Shown one piece after another: positions 12,341 to 23,809 of a stretch of DNA of 64,000 nucleotides. Location of the stretch: positions 16,945,501-17,009,500 of the forward strand of contig JAJNNQ010000019.1 in NCBI GenBank assembly GCA_027886175.1. The letters are read 5' to 3'. Both the position numbers and the translations under genes were made by a program. Below the pieces are notes generated by a model that made no database searches, had not been told where the DNA came from, and saw only the letters and a program-made list of their open reading frames with translations. The number at the start of each line of letters is the position of its first letter. Positions within the stretch are counted from its first letter, which is position 1. This DNA is from Phylloscopus collybita. Its lineage: Eukaryota > Chordata > Aves > Passeriformes > Phylloscopidae.

Positions 12341-15300
12341 CACTCAGAAGCTGGAGCAGATCAACCCCGGCGCAGATGGATCCCTGCAGACTGCCGGATC
12401 GAACCGGGGGGATGGACAAATAGCTTCCCTAAACAGCTTCATAACAAAAGTGAAAGAAAATCCATGTTCCCAGAACAGCTTTTCAGCCTCAGGGATAGAT
12501 GCTGAAGGACTCGTGCTGCTGCCAATGCGCAGCCCCACGGTTTCTAAAAATGACAGATGATAATTTTCTGTTATTGGATGTATTGCAGTGAATTTGGTGT
12601 GATTCTGGATCAGGCCTCAGTTGGACAGATAAAGGTGAATTGATTAGTGAAGTCTGAATTAATGGTTGCTTAAATGCCCTAATTGCATTTGTTCTGAGCA
12701 GAATGCGATCCTAAATTGATAATATGTATGCAAGGCACTTGAAAGTGGTCAATTTTCCTAAGTTGGGAACACTTACAAACAAGATTGGAGGAAAAAAAAA
12801 GAGAAAAAATAATGTGTGTTCTAAATGAGGGTTGTTTAAGAAAGCTTTGATAGATGCTGTCTCCTCCACAGCATGCACACAGTTCTGCAGTCATTGAAGA
12901 TATTCTTAGCTAAGAATCTATCATTGTTAAGGAAGAGAAAATCAGAAATAATAACAGTAATAAAAACCCAAACAGGAAAAGAAGGGATTTGGTAACAAAA
13001 GCAATGAATTAAGTGTTACATAATGCAGAGACCTGGAAGGCTAATCTGGAAGAGCAGTCAATGAAAATTATGTTTGGTGGGATTAAGGACTGTGAGGGAG
13101 TGTGCATGTGTGTGTGTTTATGGACATGTATGTCAGGAAGAAAATAAATGCTGCATGTTGGTTTTAGATGAAGCTGGTAAAGACTCTGTTCTGATACTGC
13201 CAAAATAAAAGTGTCCAGTCAAAGATTCATAGCTTTGGAGAAAAGCAGCCTAATGGGTCCATATCCTACTGAGGGGATGGAGAGATGCTTGCTCCAGCAG
13301 TAGCCAGGCAGCACATTAAATGGCAATTAGTAAATTGAAATGTTTGTACACGTCTAGGACTAGAAAAACTACATTGAATGGTTTCATGTATGTCAGTACC
13401 TGGGTGCTGGGGAGGGGTGTGCCCAGAGAAGCTGTGGCTGCCCAAACCCTGGAAGTGGCAAGGCCAGGTTGGACATTTGAAGCAACCTGGGATGGTGGAA
13501 GCTGTCCCTGCCCATGGCAGGGAGTGGAACTGGATGGGCTTTAAGGTCCTTTCCAACCCAGGCCATCTTATGATTCTATGAAGTTACTCCAACAAAATAG
13601 CCTGACATTTGTTTAGGTGAGATGATGGATGGCAGAGGTGGGGACACTCCTAGCACTGGGGTGTAATAAAAGATGGAAGAGATGCTGCAGACCTCTTGTA
13701 GTCAGAAGAACACCAGATTCCCTGTGGGACCTCCAAGAACCTGCTCAGTCACAGCAGTTGCTGAGGATACAGTTTTCATATACTAAATGTTACTGAAATT
13801 AGGACAAGTCAGATGCTGCCAGTGGTCAGGTCTGCTTGGGGAGCTGATTTTGTGTCAGCAGTGGGCTCTCAGGAAGACAAGTGCAAATTCATACACTCAG
13901 AAACCCTCTGTGGGCAGAGGAAAGATGATGTTTTGGAGGACAGTGACTCATTTGAAAGTTCCCATGAAGGAAGATGGAGACTGAGCAGAGTGCTCATCCA
14001 GCACCATCAGTCTTGCCTTCTGCCAAAACCTGAAATGCCAGGAATGATGATTCCCATATTCCAGGCTGGGATTTCCCAGAGAGAAGTGCCTACACTGGGC
14101 AGGGAATCAAAAACCTCCATGGCACATGGACATTTCTTTAGTGTGAGCAAGAGAGGTGACTAATCTCTGCACAGGTGCAGAGGTGAGGTGCAGAGTGTCC
14201 TCTTGGGACTTCCAGAGGGCTCTGCTGGCCAGGCTGGTACTCAACTCTGACTCCTGGCCCAGCAGCCAGAAAGCTACTGAGGAGCTCAGAGAACAAACTG
14301 TGGTGTAGGAAACCAGACCCCTATGGAGCCCTAAAGAGGATTCCCTTGAATGTATATCCAGGAGGAGGTTGCAAGGGAAACTGGTCACAGCCTGGAGGGG
14401 AAAGAAAAACTCTCAGGGAAACATTCTTGAAGTCACTGGGTTTTTCTGTGTAGGAGGAGCCAATGGGTGCAGGGTGATCCCAGACACTGTATTCAGGTGC
14501 AGGTCCTGGGACTGGAGTTGTTTCACCTGTGAGTTCATTTGCTGTTTGTTAATTTGGACAGTTTGCCTCAGGGTGAGGTGTTTGGTGTAGCTCCCTGCCT
14601 TCTGCCTACACCTGTGACAGCCCAGCTGGATGCAGAAGTTCCAGATGTGGACTTTCTGACCACACCTTACCTCCAAGGACAGACATCACTGGACAAAGAA
14701 CTGATCTTAAGTGTAACAGAAATGCAGACAAAGGCTCTCAAGGACTGGTCCTTATTCTTCAGAAGGGCTGTTATTCCCCTTCACATCCACCTGTCCACCC
14801 CACCTGCATGCAGCAAGGCTTCATACAGATTTCACCTAATTATGGCTTCCATCAAAGTGGTTTGTACTGAAAGTTAGAGAATCCCAGCTGGGAAATCTAA
14901 GGGATTTCCTGAGAAAAACAGCTGTGCAAGGACATGGAAACATGCTCATTCCTGGGGACAAAAGAACACTGGTGATGGTTTCATAACAAAAACTGAGAAG
15001 GCTGAGCAGCACCCAGAAGTGTCCCTGTGTGCCACACCAAGCATCAAGAGCAGGACATGGTTGGAAAACTCTTTGTAACGAGGATTCAGCATTTCAAGCA
15101 AAAGCATTAAGCTGCAATTAAGGCACTTTTTAAATGGTGACAGAGGTCAATAAACCCTGTGGGGCTGCGGGGTAAGTGGTCCTGTCTTCTCCACTCAGAG
15201 AAAAGGGGGAGCAGAGCCTGTGGAGCTGCCAGCCTTGGAGCTCGTGTTTGGTGGATCCCATGGAACATCTACAGGAGCATGAAACCTCTCAGCACCACAT

Positions 15301-16597
15301 GCTCCTATCTTCCACATGCTACTATCTTCCTTCCAGGTGTCCCCCTCTGCCCTTAGCCTAGCTGGAGCATTCCCATGATCTGTATGGCTCAGGTGTTTGC
15401 AGTGTTGTGGTGTCTGCAGTTCCCTGCTGCCTGGCAGGCTCACAGTGAAGGTGCTTTCAGTTGTTTGGGGGCTTGAGGGGTGGCTCCCCCGATGCTGGTG
15501 TGGAGGAAAGGTGTCCTTGCCTCAGGATGCTCCCTCTTCCTCAGAGAACTCATGCCACAGGTGGCAAAAAAATCCAGACAGTTCAGCAGCACACACAGAA
15601 TCACGGTAGTTTAGGAGTTTTCTTAATTGGGAGAAAATATTATGACATATTTGAGGCACCTGACAGAGATGTAGCAGGAGAAATGTCTGTGTGCTGTTGC
15701 TGTTAGGAATGCCCAATCAGTGATAGGGACATGCTCACTACCCTGCCAAAGGGAGGAGAGGAGGTTTCTCCCTGAATCCAGCTGTTGATACGCTCATTCC
15801 CAGGAGCAGAATGATTGATAACACAGTTATTTGGAACCCACTAGTGGATATATTCTTAGAAACTAGAACCTCGTTTTCTCATGCTGCAAAATGTCATTTC
15901 CTAGGGCTGGCTGTGCAGAAATTGGATTTTGTTCCTTGCCTTCAGAATTGAGCAGCACAACAGACTGATAAATATTGATTGTGCTTTTATATTTTAATTT
16001 TTCTTTTGTTAAAGCACCCTAACCTGATAATTGCTTGATTACAAATACATTAGAGTTGATCAGAAAGAGTAGCAGGACAAACTTCTATGATGGTGTTAAT
16101 CGAATTTCTTTGATGAAAGGACCCTGTGGGAGGTTAAAAGCCCCACACCTGGATTTGCCCAGCTTCTTGACTGTGGCCACAAGATCCATTTTTGTGTCTC
16201 TCCAGCACAGTAACCTTCATTCACACTTGCATTTGTTGGAAAAGTCCTGAGTATAGCTGCAGGGTGGCTCATTACATGGTTCATTACCGATACTATCCCT
16301 GGCAAACAACCCCGTGTGCTGGGCTGGGGGTATCCCTGCTGGAAGGATCTCTGGCCATGTTCTGCTGAGTTGCTCCAGGATATTGTTTCACCTGATGGCT
16401 GTGCTGCAGTGTTGGGATGTATGGCTGCATGTTGTAATGGTAATTTTAATTTGGGGTATCAGGGATTCGTCTGCTCTTTCAGCGATGTGTGTCCCCTGGA
16501 ACAAGTTTTCCAAGAGACAGAGGTCTGGGGAGAGGTTTTCTCCTTGGAATCAGGAACATGCATCTAGGGCAGATACCAAACCTTTCTTCCTCACCCA
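12341..16597. other. Intergenic, nothing recognised apart from one CR1
   Basis: It contains the CR1 end at 13412-13583. Otherwise AT-richer DNA (12540-13350) and mixed-composition DNA without exon-like continuity. Confidence 0.5.
13412..13583 (+). mobile_element. CR1 LINE 3' fragment
   Basis: A sense piece with GCCCAGAGAAGCTGTGGCTG, CCCTGCCCATGGCAGGGAGT, TTTAAGGTCCTTTCCAACCC and a TATGATTCTATG tail, the diagnostic CR1 terminal octamer. Confidence 0.88.
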
Positions 16598-16712
16598 GAG
16601 GTTTGATGGGGTTTGGAGCAACCTGGTCTAGTGAAAGATGGCCCTGCCCATGGCCTGGGCTGGAACAAGGTGTCTTTCTGGTGCCTTCCAACCCATGTGG
16701 GATTCTGTGACC
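16598..16712 (+). mobile_element. CR1 LINE 3' terminal fragment
   Basis: A sense piece with TTTGGAGCAACCTGGTCTAG, CCCTGCCCATGG, GTGCCTTCCAACCCA and GATTCTGTGA. Confidence 0.82.
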
Positions 16713-17260
16713 CCACATCCCTGTGCAGCAGCCAGGGTGCACCTCCTGGCTCCTGTGTGTCACCAAGATATGGGTGATGCCAGTACAGAGGTGTGCCAGC
16801 TCTGGGTGGAGGATCCTTGTGGTTGGCCACTATCCCAGCTGGCCCAGGCTAAGGGACCACTGGCTTGTGCTCCAGCTGGGCAACTTGACCCAGAGAGCAC
16901 CCACCACCCCTCACCTGTGCACCCACATTGTACAGTACCAACAAAAGGGACAGTGTTTGCCCTAAACCACTGCTCTGTCAGTCTAAAAAAAGGGCCCTAA
17001 AGCAGGAAAAGCCCTGTGTCCCTGTGCCTCTCCACCCCACACTGCATCCCCAGCGCACCTGGTGAGCCAGGTTCCTGGGTTAGGCTGTGGACAAATCCAT
17101 TGCCCTTGAGTGCCAGAGCTGTCAGGATGGAGATGTGTCAGTGCTGCTGAGCAGGCACCACCAGGTCCAGCCCACCGTGGTGGGGGAGGCTCTGGAGCCA
17201 GCTTGGCAGGCACATGGGCAGCACTGCTGCTGGAGCCAGGGGGGCAGGATGGGATGGGGT

Positions 17261-17315
17261 GGGATGGGATGGGATGGGATGGGATGGGATGGGATGGGAT
17301 GGGATGGGATGGGAT
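17261..17315 (+). repeat. (GGGAT)11 microsatellite
   Basis: Eleven perfect GGGAT units, with imperfect copies extending left to about 17247. The regular GGG runs could form a G-quadruplex on this strand. Confidence 0.97.
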
Positions 17316-17409
17316 GGAGCTGCAGCAGGTGGGAGTGTCCAGAGGCACGGAGCAACCCAACCTGCAGTGCTGGGGTCTGCACCAAGGTGGGTCCTTGAGG
17401 CATTTCCAG

Positions 17410-18080
17410 TGTTGCACGTCTGCGTTTGGAAGCGCATCCGTTGTCAAAGACACTGAGAGCATTTGGCAGGATTTCAACCCAAAACTTCAAGCCAGTGTCA
17501 GTTCGCAGGGTGACGATTTGCTGGCAGGAAGCAGAGCAATCCCTCGGCGCTCTGCAGGTGCCCGTGGGGGGGACAAGCCCCAGCACTCCGGGGACATCCC
17601 TGCGATGCCAGCGGAGCCTCCCAGCCAGCGGCGGGTCCGCTCCTGCCACGGGCTCTGCCGGGGGCTTCGCCAGCCAGAGCTTTATTCCATCCTTTCCCTG
17701 GTCCATTCACCATGCCTCCTGCCTCCTCCCCCTCTCCCGTCCCTCCCACCCTGCCTGCTGGATCCCCAGCAGTCTCTTGACACCTTGGGGGAAGGCTGGG
17801 AGGTGTAACCATCGCCAGCGAGCGAGGGAGAGCAGGAGAGAAGGGAGAAGGAAGCCAATAACAGGGAGGTCTAGGAAGGTGGTGGAGGGGGAGGGACGGG
17901 GCCACTCCTCCATCGGTGGGACTGCAGATTATTTTGCATGGATTGTTGAAGAGAAAAGGGAGCTGCATTTGTGAAGGGACCAAAAAATAAAACAGCTCAT
18001 TGCTCGGGTAAGTGCCAATGCGAGCTCCCCGGCTCTCATTGTCATGCTGTACATTGACCCCCCCCCCCCCCGCCCCGCTC
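17410..18080 (+). promoter_or_regulatory. CpG-rich block, candidate distal promoter and first noncoding exon
   Basis: CpG dinucleotides are clearly denser here than in the neighbouring 10 kb. Near 17850 there is an AAGCCAATAAC (CCAAT-box-like) word, near 17932 an octamer-like TTTTGCAT, and at 18006-18012 a near-consensus donor (GG|GTAAGT, exon end 18007). A C14 run follows at 18058. On the + strand this could be the distal first exon of PSD2, about 18 kb upstream of the next candidate exon. No transcript evidence is available, so the gene link is inference. Confidence 0.33.
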
Positions 18081-18176
18081 CTATTTTGCTTAGTTATACC
18101 GGATTTGATTCTTATTCAGATTATTTGATGCATCAGCTGTATGCTTCAGTTGCTGGAGACTGAGCCTCCCCGGTAC

Positions 18177-18197
18177 GTGTGTGTGTGTGTGTGTGTG
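18177..18197 (+). repeat. (GT)n dinucleotide repeat
   Basis: About ten GT units followed by a purine-pyrimidine alternating stretch (GCGTGTGCATGCGCG). Confidence 0.95.
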
Positions 18198-18315
18198 AGC
18201 GTGTGCATGCGCGTGCATGTGGGAAGATGCCCATTCTCTGGATATACATTGACACATTTTTTTTTTTCCAGCTCTCAGTGTGGTGTCTCGTTCCCAGTGT
18301 TACCCCAAAGCGTGC

Positions 18316-18318
<3 letters not shown>

Positions 18319-18351
<33 letters not shown>
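18319..18351 (+). repeat. (AC)16 dinucleotide repeat
   Basis: Sixteen AC units about 120 bp downstream of the (GT)n array and complementary to it. Confidence 0.96.
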
Positions 18352-18353
<2 letters not shown>

Positions 18354-18949
18354 TGGTGTTTGCTGCTCCTGCCTTTAAAATCCACTCACACGCGCAATTA
18401 TTGAAGCTGAAAATTAAAGGGGTGGGGGTGAGGGGGGGGCTTTTAAATCACAGTTCTCAGTGGTAGGGGGCTACTTCTCTTTATCCTGGACCTGACACGT
18501 TTTGGGGTGATGTTTTATAGCAAAGCTACATTTAAAGATCAATCCGGCAGTGGTTATTGCATCCAAATTACATGGTTGTCATGGAGATGGTACAGAGAAG
18601 CTGAAGTGATATGACTGCATCTGGACTGGAGTGGGGCTTCACTGCCGAGTGAGATCCTGCCTTGCCTCCTGTGTCTTTTTGTCTCTGCTGGGTTACAATT
18701 TCTTTTAATCTTGAATGAAGCGGTGCCGTATGAGAGGATTTAGAGGTCGAGCTGCTGGGAAGGGTGTGTGTTACCCCCACTCAGCACTGAGTTATTATCA
18801 TAATTGTTCCATTAACGTCTGCATCTCCCTGAATTTCTTCCACAAGTCTGGGAAGGAGGAAGGCGTGAGAAGGACAGATAGTTTCCTGAGCACAGCTAGG
18901 GCTGGGAGTACTTTCTAAAAGGATAACTGCCGTGCCCACACCTCCCTGC

Positions 18950-19950
18950 TGGCTCCCACACCTTGGGGGACAAAAGGGAAAGGATGCTCTGATTTTAGCC
19001 ATGTTTATCTTCCATTTTGCTGCCTCAACTTTGAGGATTCAAGGAGCCAGTCACCTGCTCATCACCGTGTCAGGGGAATGGCTTTTTTTTTTTTTTTTTC
19101 CATTTTATTTTTATTATTACATTTGTTTGCTTTGCAACTGGTAATATGGATGTGTTGGCAGTTGGGAAAGAAAATCCATAATTTATGAGAATGAAATTTT
19201 CCTGCCTAAGGCTAGCTAGAATACAAAGAGTATGTCTGTGGGAAGGGCATGTTATATGTTACAGATGTGTATTTCTCTAGCGGCTGGGAGTAAATCACAC
19301 TATTGTGCTCATCTTCATTATTTTGGGTGTTAGGCTGGCTTTAGTCAATATTTAATCTAAGCTCATTGTGTGCTCACACAATAAACGTGCAATTTGGAGC
19401 CTAACTTTACATCTCTGAAATGCTTTGGGAATGCATGTGGCATTGTCTCCATAAATGCAATTTCACCCTTTTCTGTGAGACCAAGCCTATTGTGGGCATG
19501 TAAATATAGTAAAAGGCACTGGTGGAAGCAAGCCCATCAGAATGGCAGTGTTTCTCTAATTGTATCACTAAACATAAGACAGAATTAATTACTAGGATAA
19601 ACAGAGCTTTGTAGCTCTTGGATCAGGATAATATTTGCATGGAGTTCCAGGCCTGCATTATAGTAGCTGGCATTATGGCTTAAATTCCCCCCATGCCAGT
19701 AGATAATGTTTTTAGGCAGGAGTGGAGCATATTATCATTAGATATTTTTGCATTAAAAACATGTTAAGTCCCCATGTCCTTGTCAAATTGTCCATTGCAA
19801 CTGTTCCAAAGTCTGTGATTCAACTAGGATTTTCCTTAATGGAATTTTTCCCGTACAAGTCCAAGCAAACAATGGATAAAGTCTGAAAGTGAGTGGCCGA
19901 GTCCAAAGGGGAAGTCAGAGAGATGGCTGATTCACAAAATGGATGGTTCT
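18950..19950. promoter_or_regulatory. AT-rich repeat-poor block, possible conserved noncoding element
   Basis: About 1 kb of unique AT-rich DNA without CR1 or LTR matches, starting with a T-run near 19083. It contains an exact ATTTGCAT octamer (19633-19640), AATTAATT (19583-19590) and other TAAT cores. It differs sharply from the G+C-rich, CR1-laden surroundings. Conservation cannot be judged from one genome. Confidence 0.28.
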
Positions 19951-20129
19951 CATTTTGCGCCTCTTCTCCCCCTAAAAGTTAGGCACAACTGGAGTTGAAA
20001 GTGGGGAGTTTTCCCTGGAGATCCCCTTGGGTGTGTGAGGATGGAAGCCAGATATTCTGCATTAATACTGAGTTCCCTCCTGTCTCAGCACCTTATCACT
20101 CTTCAGCCTGCCCTAGGATGTGACTGGAA

Positions 20130-20235
20130 TTATTCTCTGGGGAAACTGAGGCTTGGCGTGGTTAAGTGACTTTGCCAAGGTGACAACGGCAGTGTTGGGC
20201 AGGGGACACAGGAGCTCTGCCAGGAAGAACCTGTC
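20130..20235 (-). mobile_element. MIR-like (CORE-SINE) relic, antisense
   Basis: GGGGAAACTGAGGCTTGG, GTGGTTAAGTGACTTTGCCA and AAGGTGACAACGGC follow the reverse complement of the MIR 3' half (aaactgaggc..ggttaagt.acttgcccaaggtcacacagc) from memory. MIR elements are ancient and predate the bird-mammal split. Confidence 0.55.
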
Positions 20236-20239
20236 TGTG

Positions 20240-23200
20240 ACCACCAGGCCTTTTCAGTGTCCTGCCTGCACTGGGGAGGTGGTGATGGGAAGCTGTAACT
20301 CCAGTTCAGGGAGACCAGGTGGATGGGATGAGGGTGTGTTTGCTGAGACCACTCGTGATAGCTCCACAGAGGGTGCCAAGAGGGAGTCAGGCACTTTCAG
20401 AGCAGTTTCTGAGGTGCCCAAGACGAGGACTTGCTTTTCTGACCTCAGGGTGTCCTTGCATGGCCCATCACGTGGCTCTTCACATGAAGCACTCACAGGT
20501 ATCTTGGCTTTCTGCTCTCCCCACTGGTGCTGCTCACCTCTCATCTCCCTGCTGAAATACCCTGAATTACTCTTCTGGACTTCAACCCACAGTACCATCA
20601 CTTCTCTGCTCTCCATCCCATCACCCAACACCTTTTTGTCTTCTTCCTCCGTGGGTTTTCTCACCAATGAAGTTCTGTCCATGCAGCAGTGCCACAAGCT
20701 TGCATGCCATGGGTTTGTGTGTTCTGTGCCTGTCCTGAGGCACCCAGTGCTGGGTATGTCAGGCCACCACGTCAAAGTGACTGAAGTGAAAAGTCTCCTT
20801 TGAAATCTAAAGTTGTCCCATGTGGTGTCCGTGGCTCTGCACAAAGCTGGAGCTGGTTCTTGTGGCCAGAAGGAAATGGAATTCCCTGTTCAGGTCACAC
20901 ACAGGCATCTGTGTGTGGCCCTGCAGACTGGCTCAGGTTGCTGGCGTTGCCAGAAGGATGTTCCCTGGGCTGGGGGGGAGCTGTGGCTGCTGCCAGCAAA
21001 GTGCTGGCTATGGGGAGAGCGATTCCTGCTGAGGGAAAAGCTTCCTTGGAGGTTGTGTGTGAGTCCCTGGCGTGGGTGAACTCCTGGTGGAAGTGGCCAC
21101 ATCCCTTGTGGGTGCTGCTTGCTCTGCTATCTGACAGTCTCTGCTGTGGACACACCTCTTTGCCAGATTTTCTGGTGGTGAAAACATCCTCCTCGCCATT
21201 TTGGAAGGAAAATGCCTTTCCCAGGGATGTGCTGGGACAGGATCCATGGGAGGCTCAGTGCATCCAGGCTCTCAGTGGCTGGATGGAGTCATAGGAGTGG
21301 TAGAGGGGTAGACTCTGCACAGGAGGCTTGTGATACTTCCCTGTGGGAAGGGTGTGAGGGGGACAGGGTCAGTTCTGGCTCCCTCCCTGGTTCCTGTGAC
21401 CCTGGGGAGGTGACTGGCAGCCTGGGCTCACGGGGGAGAGGCACCTATCCAAGCTGGGCAGCACCTACCTCTCCCTTGGTCCTCACTACTGTGCCTTTGC
21501 ATTCCCTGCAGGAGCTCCAGGAGTGGCTGAGATGCTCAGGGAGGTCCTTCCCTGCAGTCCTTAGCCCAGCCCTCCTGCCCCTGGGCAGCACCCAACTCTG
21601 CTCAGCTCCCAGGTGGGGACACTGGTGATTCCTTTAGAGTGAACACTTCCCATCACTGGATCAGGCCCAGCGCTCCCTCACTTGCACCAGGCAGGGCCAG
21701 AGAGAGTAAGGAGCTGCAGGCAACCTCAGCAGAGATTCTGCAGCTGAGCCCAAGCCCCTTCTTGTACTCTCCATGCTTTTTCTGGGCTCTGGGCCTCAGC
21801 CTGGCACTGGGCACATGGTTTGTCATCTACCTCTTCACCACCACTGCTTTCATTTCCTCCACTCCTTCCTCTGCCTTCTTCTCACCACCTCACATACTCC
21901 CCTCGTGGTTTCTCAGCTCTGTGGGTTTGAAGGGCCTGGCTGTGGCTGTGGAAGAGGTAGGACTGGCAGGTGGCTCAGGCTGTCTGCTGTCGGGTTGTCT
22001 GAAGGAACTGTCCCTATGTCCCCATGTCCTGGCCAGGAGTGGTGCTCACACTGGCTCCCAAAAGAGGAGCCCACACCTGAAGGGATCTTCCCAGCACCAC
22101 TCTGAGGGTTGCCATGGGAGCTGCTCAGGGTGTCACCTCTGTTGTGCCACCATCACCTTCTGCTGTGTCCCCTTCCTCTCTGAGACATCCTGGATGGCTC
22201 CCAGCAAAGGTGGTGCTGGTGGGATGATGCCCTGATATTGGTGGCTGCTGTGAGACACCTCACAGGGGCAGGGAAGGGGCAATGCTTCCTCCCCAGCAGG
22301 ATGAGCCCAGGATTCATCCCAGGATTTTCTGCCTTCCTGTACAGCACGGGGCATGGTCTGGTTCCAAGGCTAACCTCCCAAAGCCCCAGTCTGGGAAAAT
22401 CTTTGTGCACTGGTTTTGTGTCTCCCGCTCTCCAGCACTGACACCTCCACACTGCAGAGGCCCCCAGTGTCTCTGGGAGCTTTCCATGTGTTGTGACTGT
22501 GGCAGGGACCACGCTGGGGACAGGGCTGCTCTGTGACCTTCTGGATGAAGTGTTTTCTGGGCTCACAGCTGGATCTGGTGTCTTGTGCGGTCACTGCCCA
22601 TCCTTGTCTCCCCCGCAGGCGATACAGCTGAGCTTCCCGTGTCTCCGTGGCCTTTCTGTGGCTCTGGGATGGAGAACTGAATTCCCCCTCAAAAGACACA
22701 ACCTAGGAGAGCAAATCCCAGTGGTGTCCCTTTTCTGGGGGTTAGAGCAGGTGCCTCTGAGCTTTCCTGATGAACATCAAGCAGGAAAACTGACATCAGA
22801 CCCCAGTGACTGATAGGCTTACGGTTCACCAAACGTACTGAAAAGCCCAGGGAAAATGATGACAGCTCAGCCTCCTCTCTGGCTTCTCCTCCCCAGTGTG
22901 CAGTTGTGTCTCTATTATTTTCTTTATGTGGAAAAACAAATTTGACACAAATATCATTTTTTCTTTTAAATCTTTAAGAAATTCTAAGATAGTAGGGAAA
23001 TGCTGGGAAACTAAATTGAAGGGCTGCATTTTTTTGTTCTCTGTATTTGCTTACATGCTCCAAAGTCAAGGCATAAAGCTCAGTTCTTGCAACGTTGTTT
23101 TTTGTTGTTTGGTTTGGTTTTTTTTTTTAAATCCAGCTCTTCAGTGGTTTCAGCACAAGTGCATCACAACTCTAGGTAAGGTTTAGCTGACCTATAATCA

Positions 23201-23510
23201 CAATTTTCAGCAAGTGAACAATTTTTCCAAAAAATTTCACACGGTTCTGGGCAAAAGCCTCATAGAGGTGGAGAGGGAATTCCCTGTGGTATCTTCCAGC
23301 CTTCCTCCAGCACCTGATCCAGAACTGGGTGGTCTGAGGCTGGCTCAGGGAAACACCCAGGTGCTGCCATACACAGAGCAGGCCCTGCTGACTGCATCCT
23401 CCTCCACAGCAGGGCCTGGGCACACTCACAGAGATCTCTGCCCACGCTGTGCACAGCCACTTGCTGTTGGCTGGTGCTGGACACAGGAGGAGAGGATGGC
23501 CCTGGTCATC
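20240..23510. other. Intergenic or 5' intron, nothing recognised
   Basis: GC-rich unique-looking DNA with several long overlapping frames on both strands (for example 20153-20803). None shows a known domain or paired splice sites. Confidence 0.45.
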
Positions 23511-23514
23511 CCTG

Positions 23515-23610
23515 GTCAGAGGTGGAAGGTGACCCTGCCCATGGCAGGGGTTTGGAATGAGGTGGTCTTTAAGGTCCTTTCCAACCAAACCATTTGGGGA
23601 TCCTGTGACA
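23515..23610 (+). mobile_element. CR1 LINE 3' terminal fragment
   Basis: A sense piece with CCCTGCCCATGGCAGGGG, TCTTTAAGGTCCTTTCCAAC and ATCCTGTGAC. It is followed closely by a second CR1 of another subfamily. Confidence 0.82.
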
Positions 23611-23679
23611 CCTACTCCAGTTCAGCCACAGCCTCCTCCCGTTGCATGTCCTAAAGCAACATCTCCTCACTGCACATCC

Positions 23680-23808
23680 TGGCACTTTAAGGAGCATTTG
23701 GACAAAACTCTCAGGCACAGGGTGGGATTGCTGGGCTGTCCTGTGCAGGGCCAGGAGCTGGACTGGATGATCCTTGTGAGTCCCTTCCAACTCAGGGTAT
23801 TCCATGGC
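23680..23808 (+). mobile_element. CR1 LINE 3' terminal fragment (other subfamily)
   Basis: A sense piece with AGGAGCATTTGGACAAAACT, GGCACAGGGTGGGATTG, GGGCCAGGAGCTGGACTGG and GTCCCTTCCAACTCAG. It resembles the 3' ends at 7740-7862 and 59905-60032. Confidence 0.82.
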
Positions 23809-23809
23809 A

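Noticed and set aside
12385..12425. GGTTCGATCC on the minus strand, resembling a tRNA B box
   Set aside because: No A box or cloverleaf could be fitted upstream, and the B box is one base short.
17110..17983. Several overlapping 160-230 residue frames on both strands
   Set aside because: They are driven by the GGGAT repeat and CpG-rich composition, and none carries a recognisable domain.
20153..20844. Paired 216- and 196-residue frames on opposite strands
   Set aside because: Mirror frames in GC-rich unique DNA without splice or domain support; the left end falls in a MIR-like relic.
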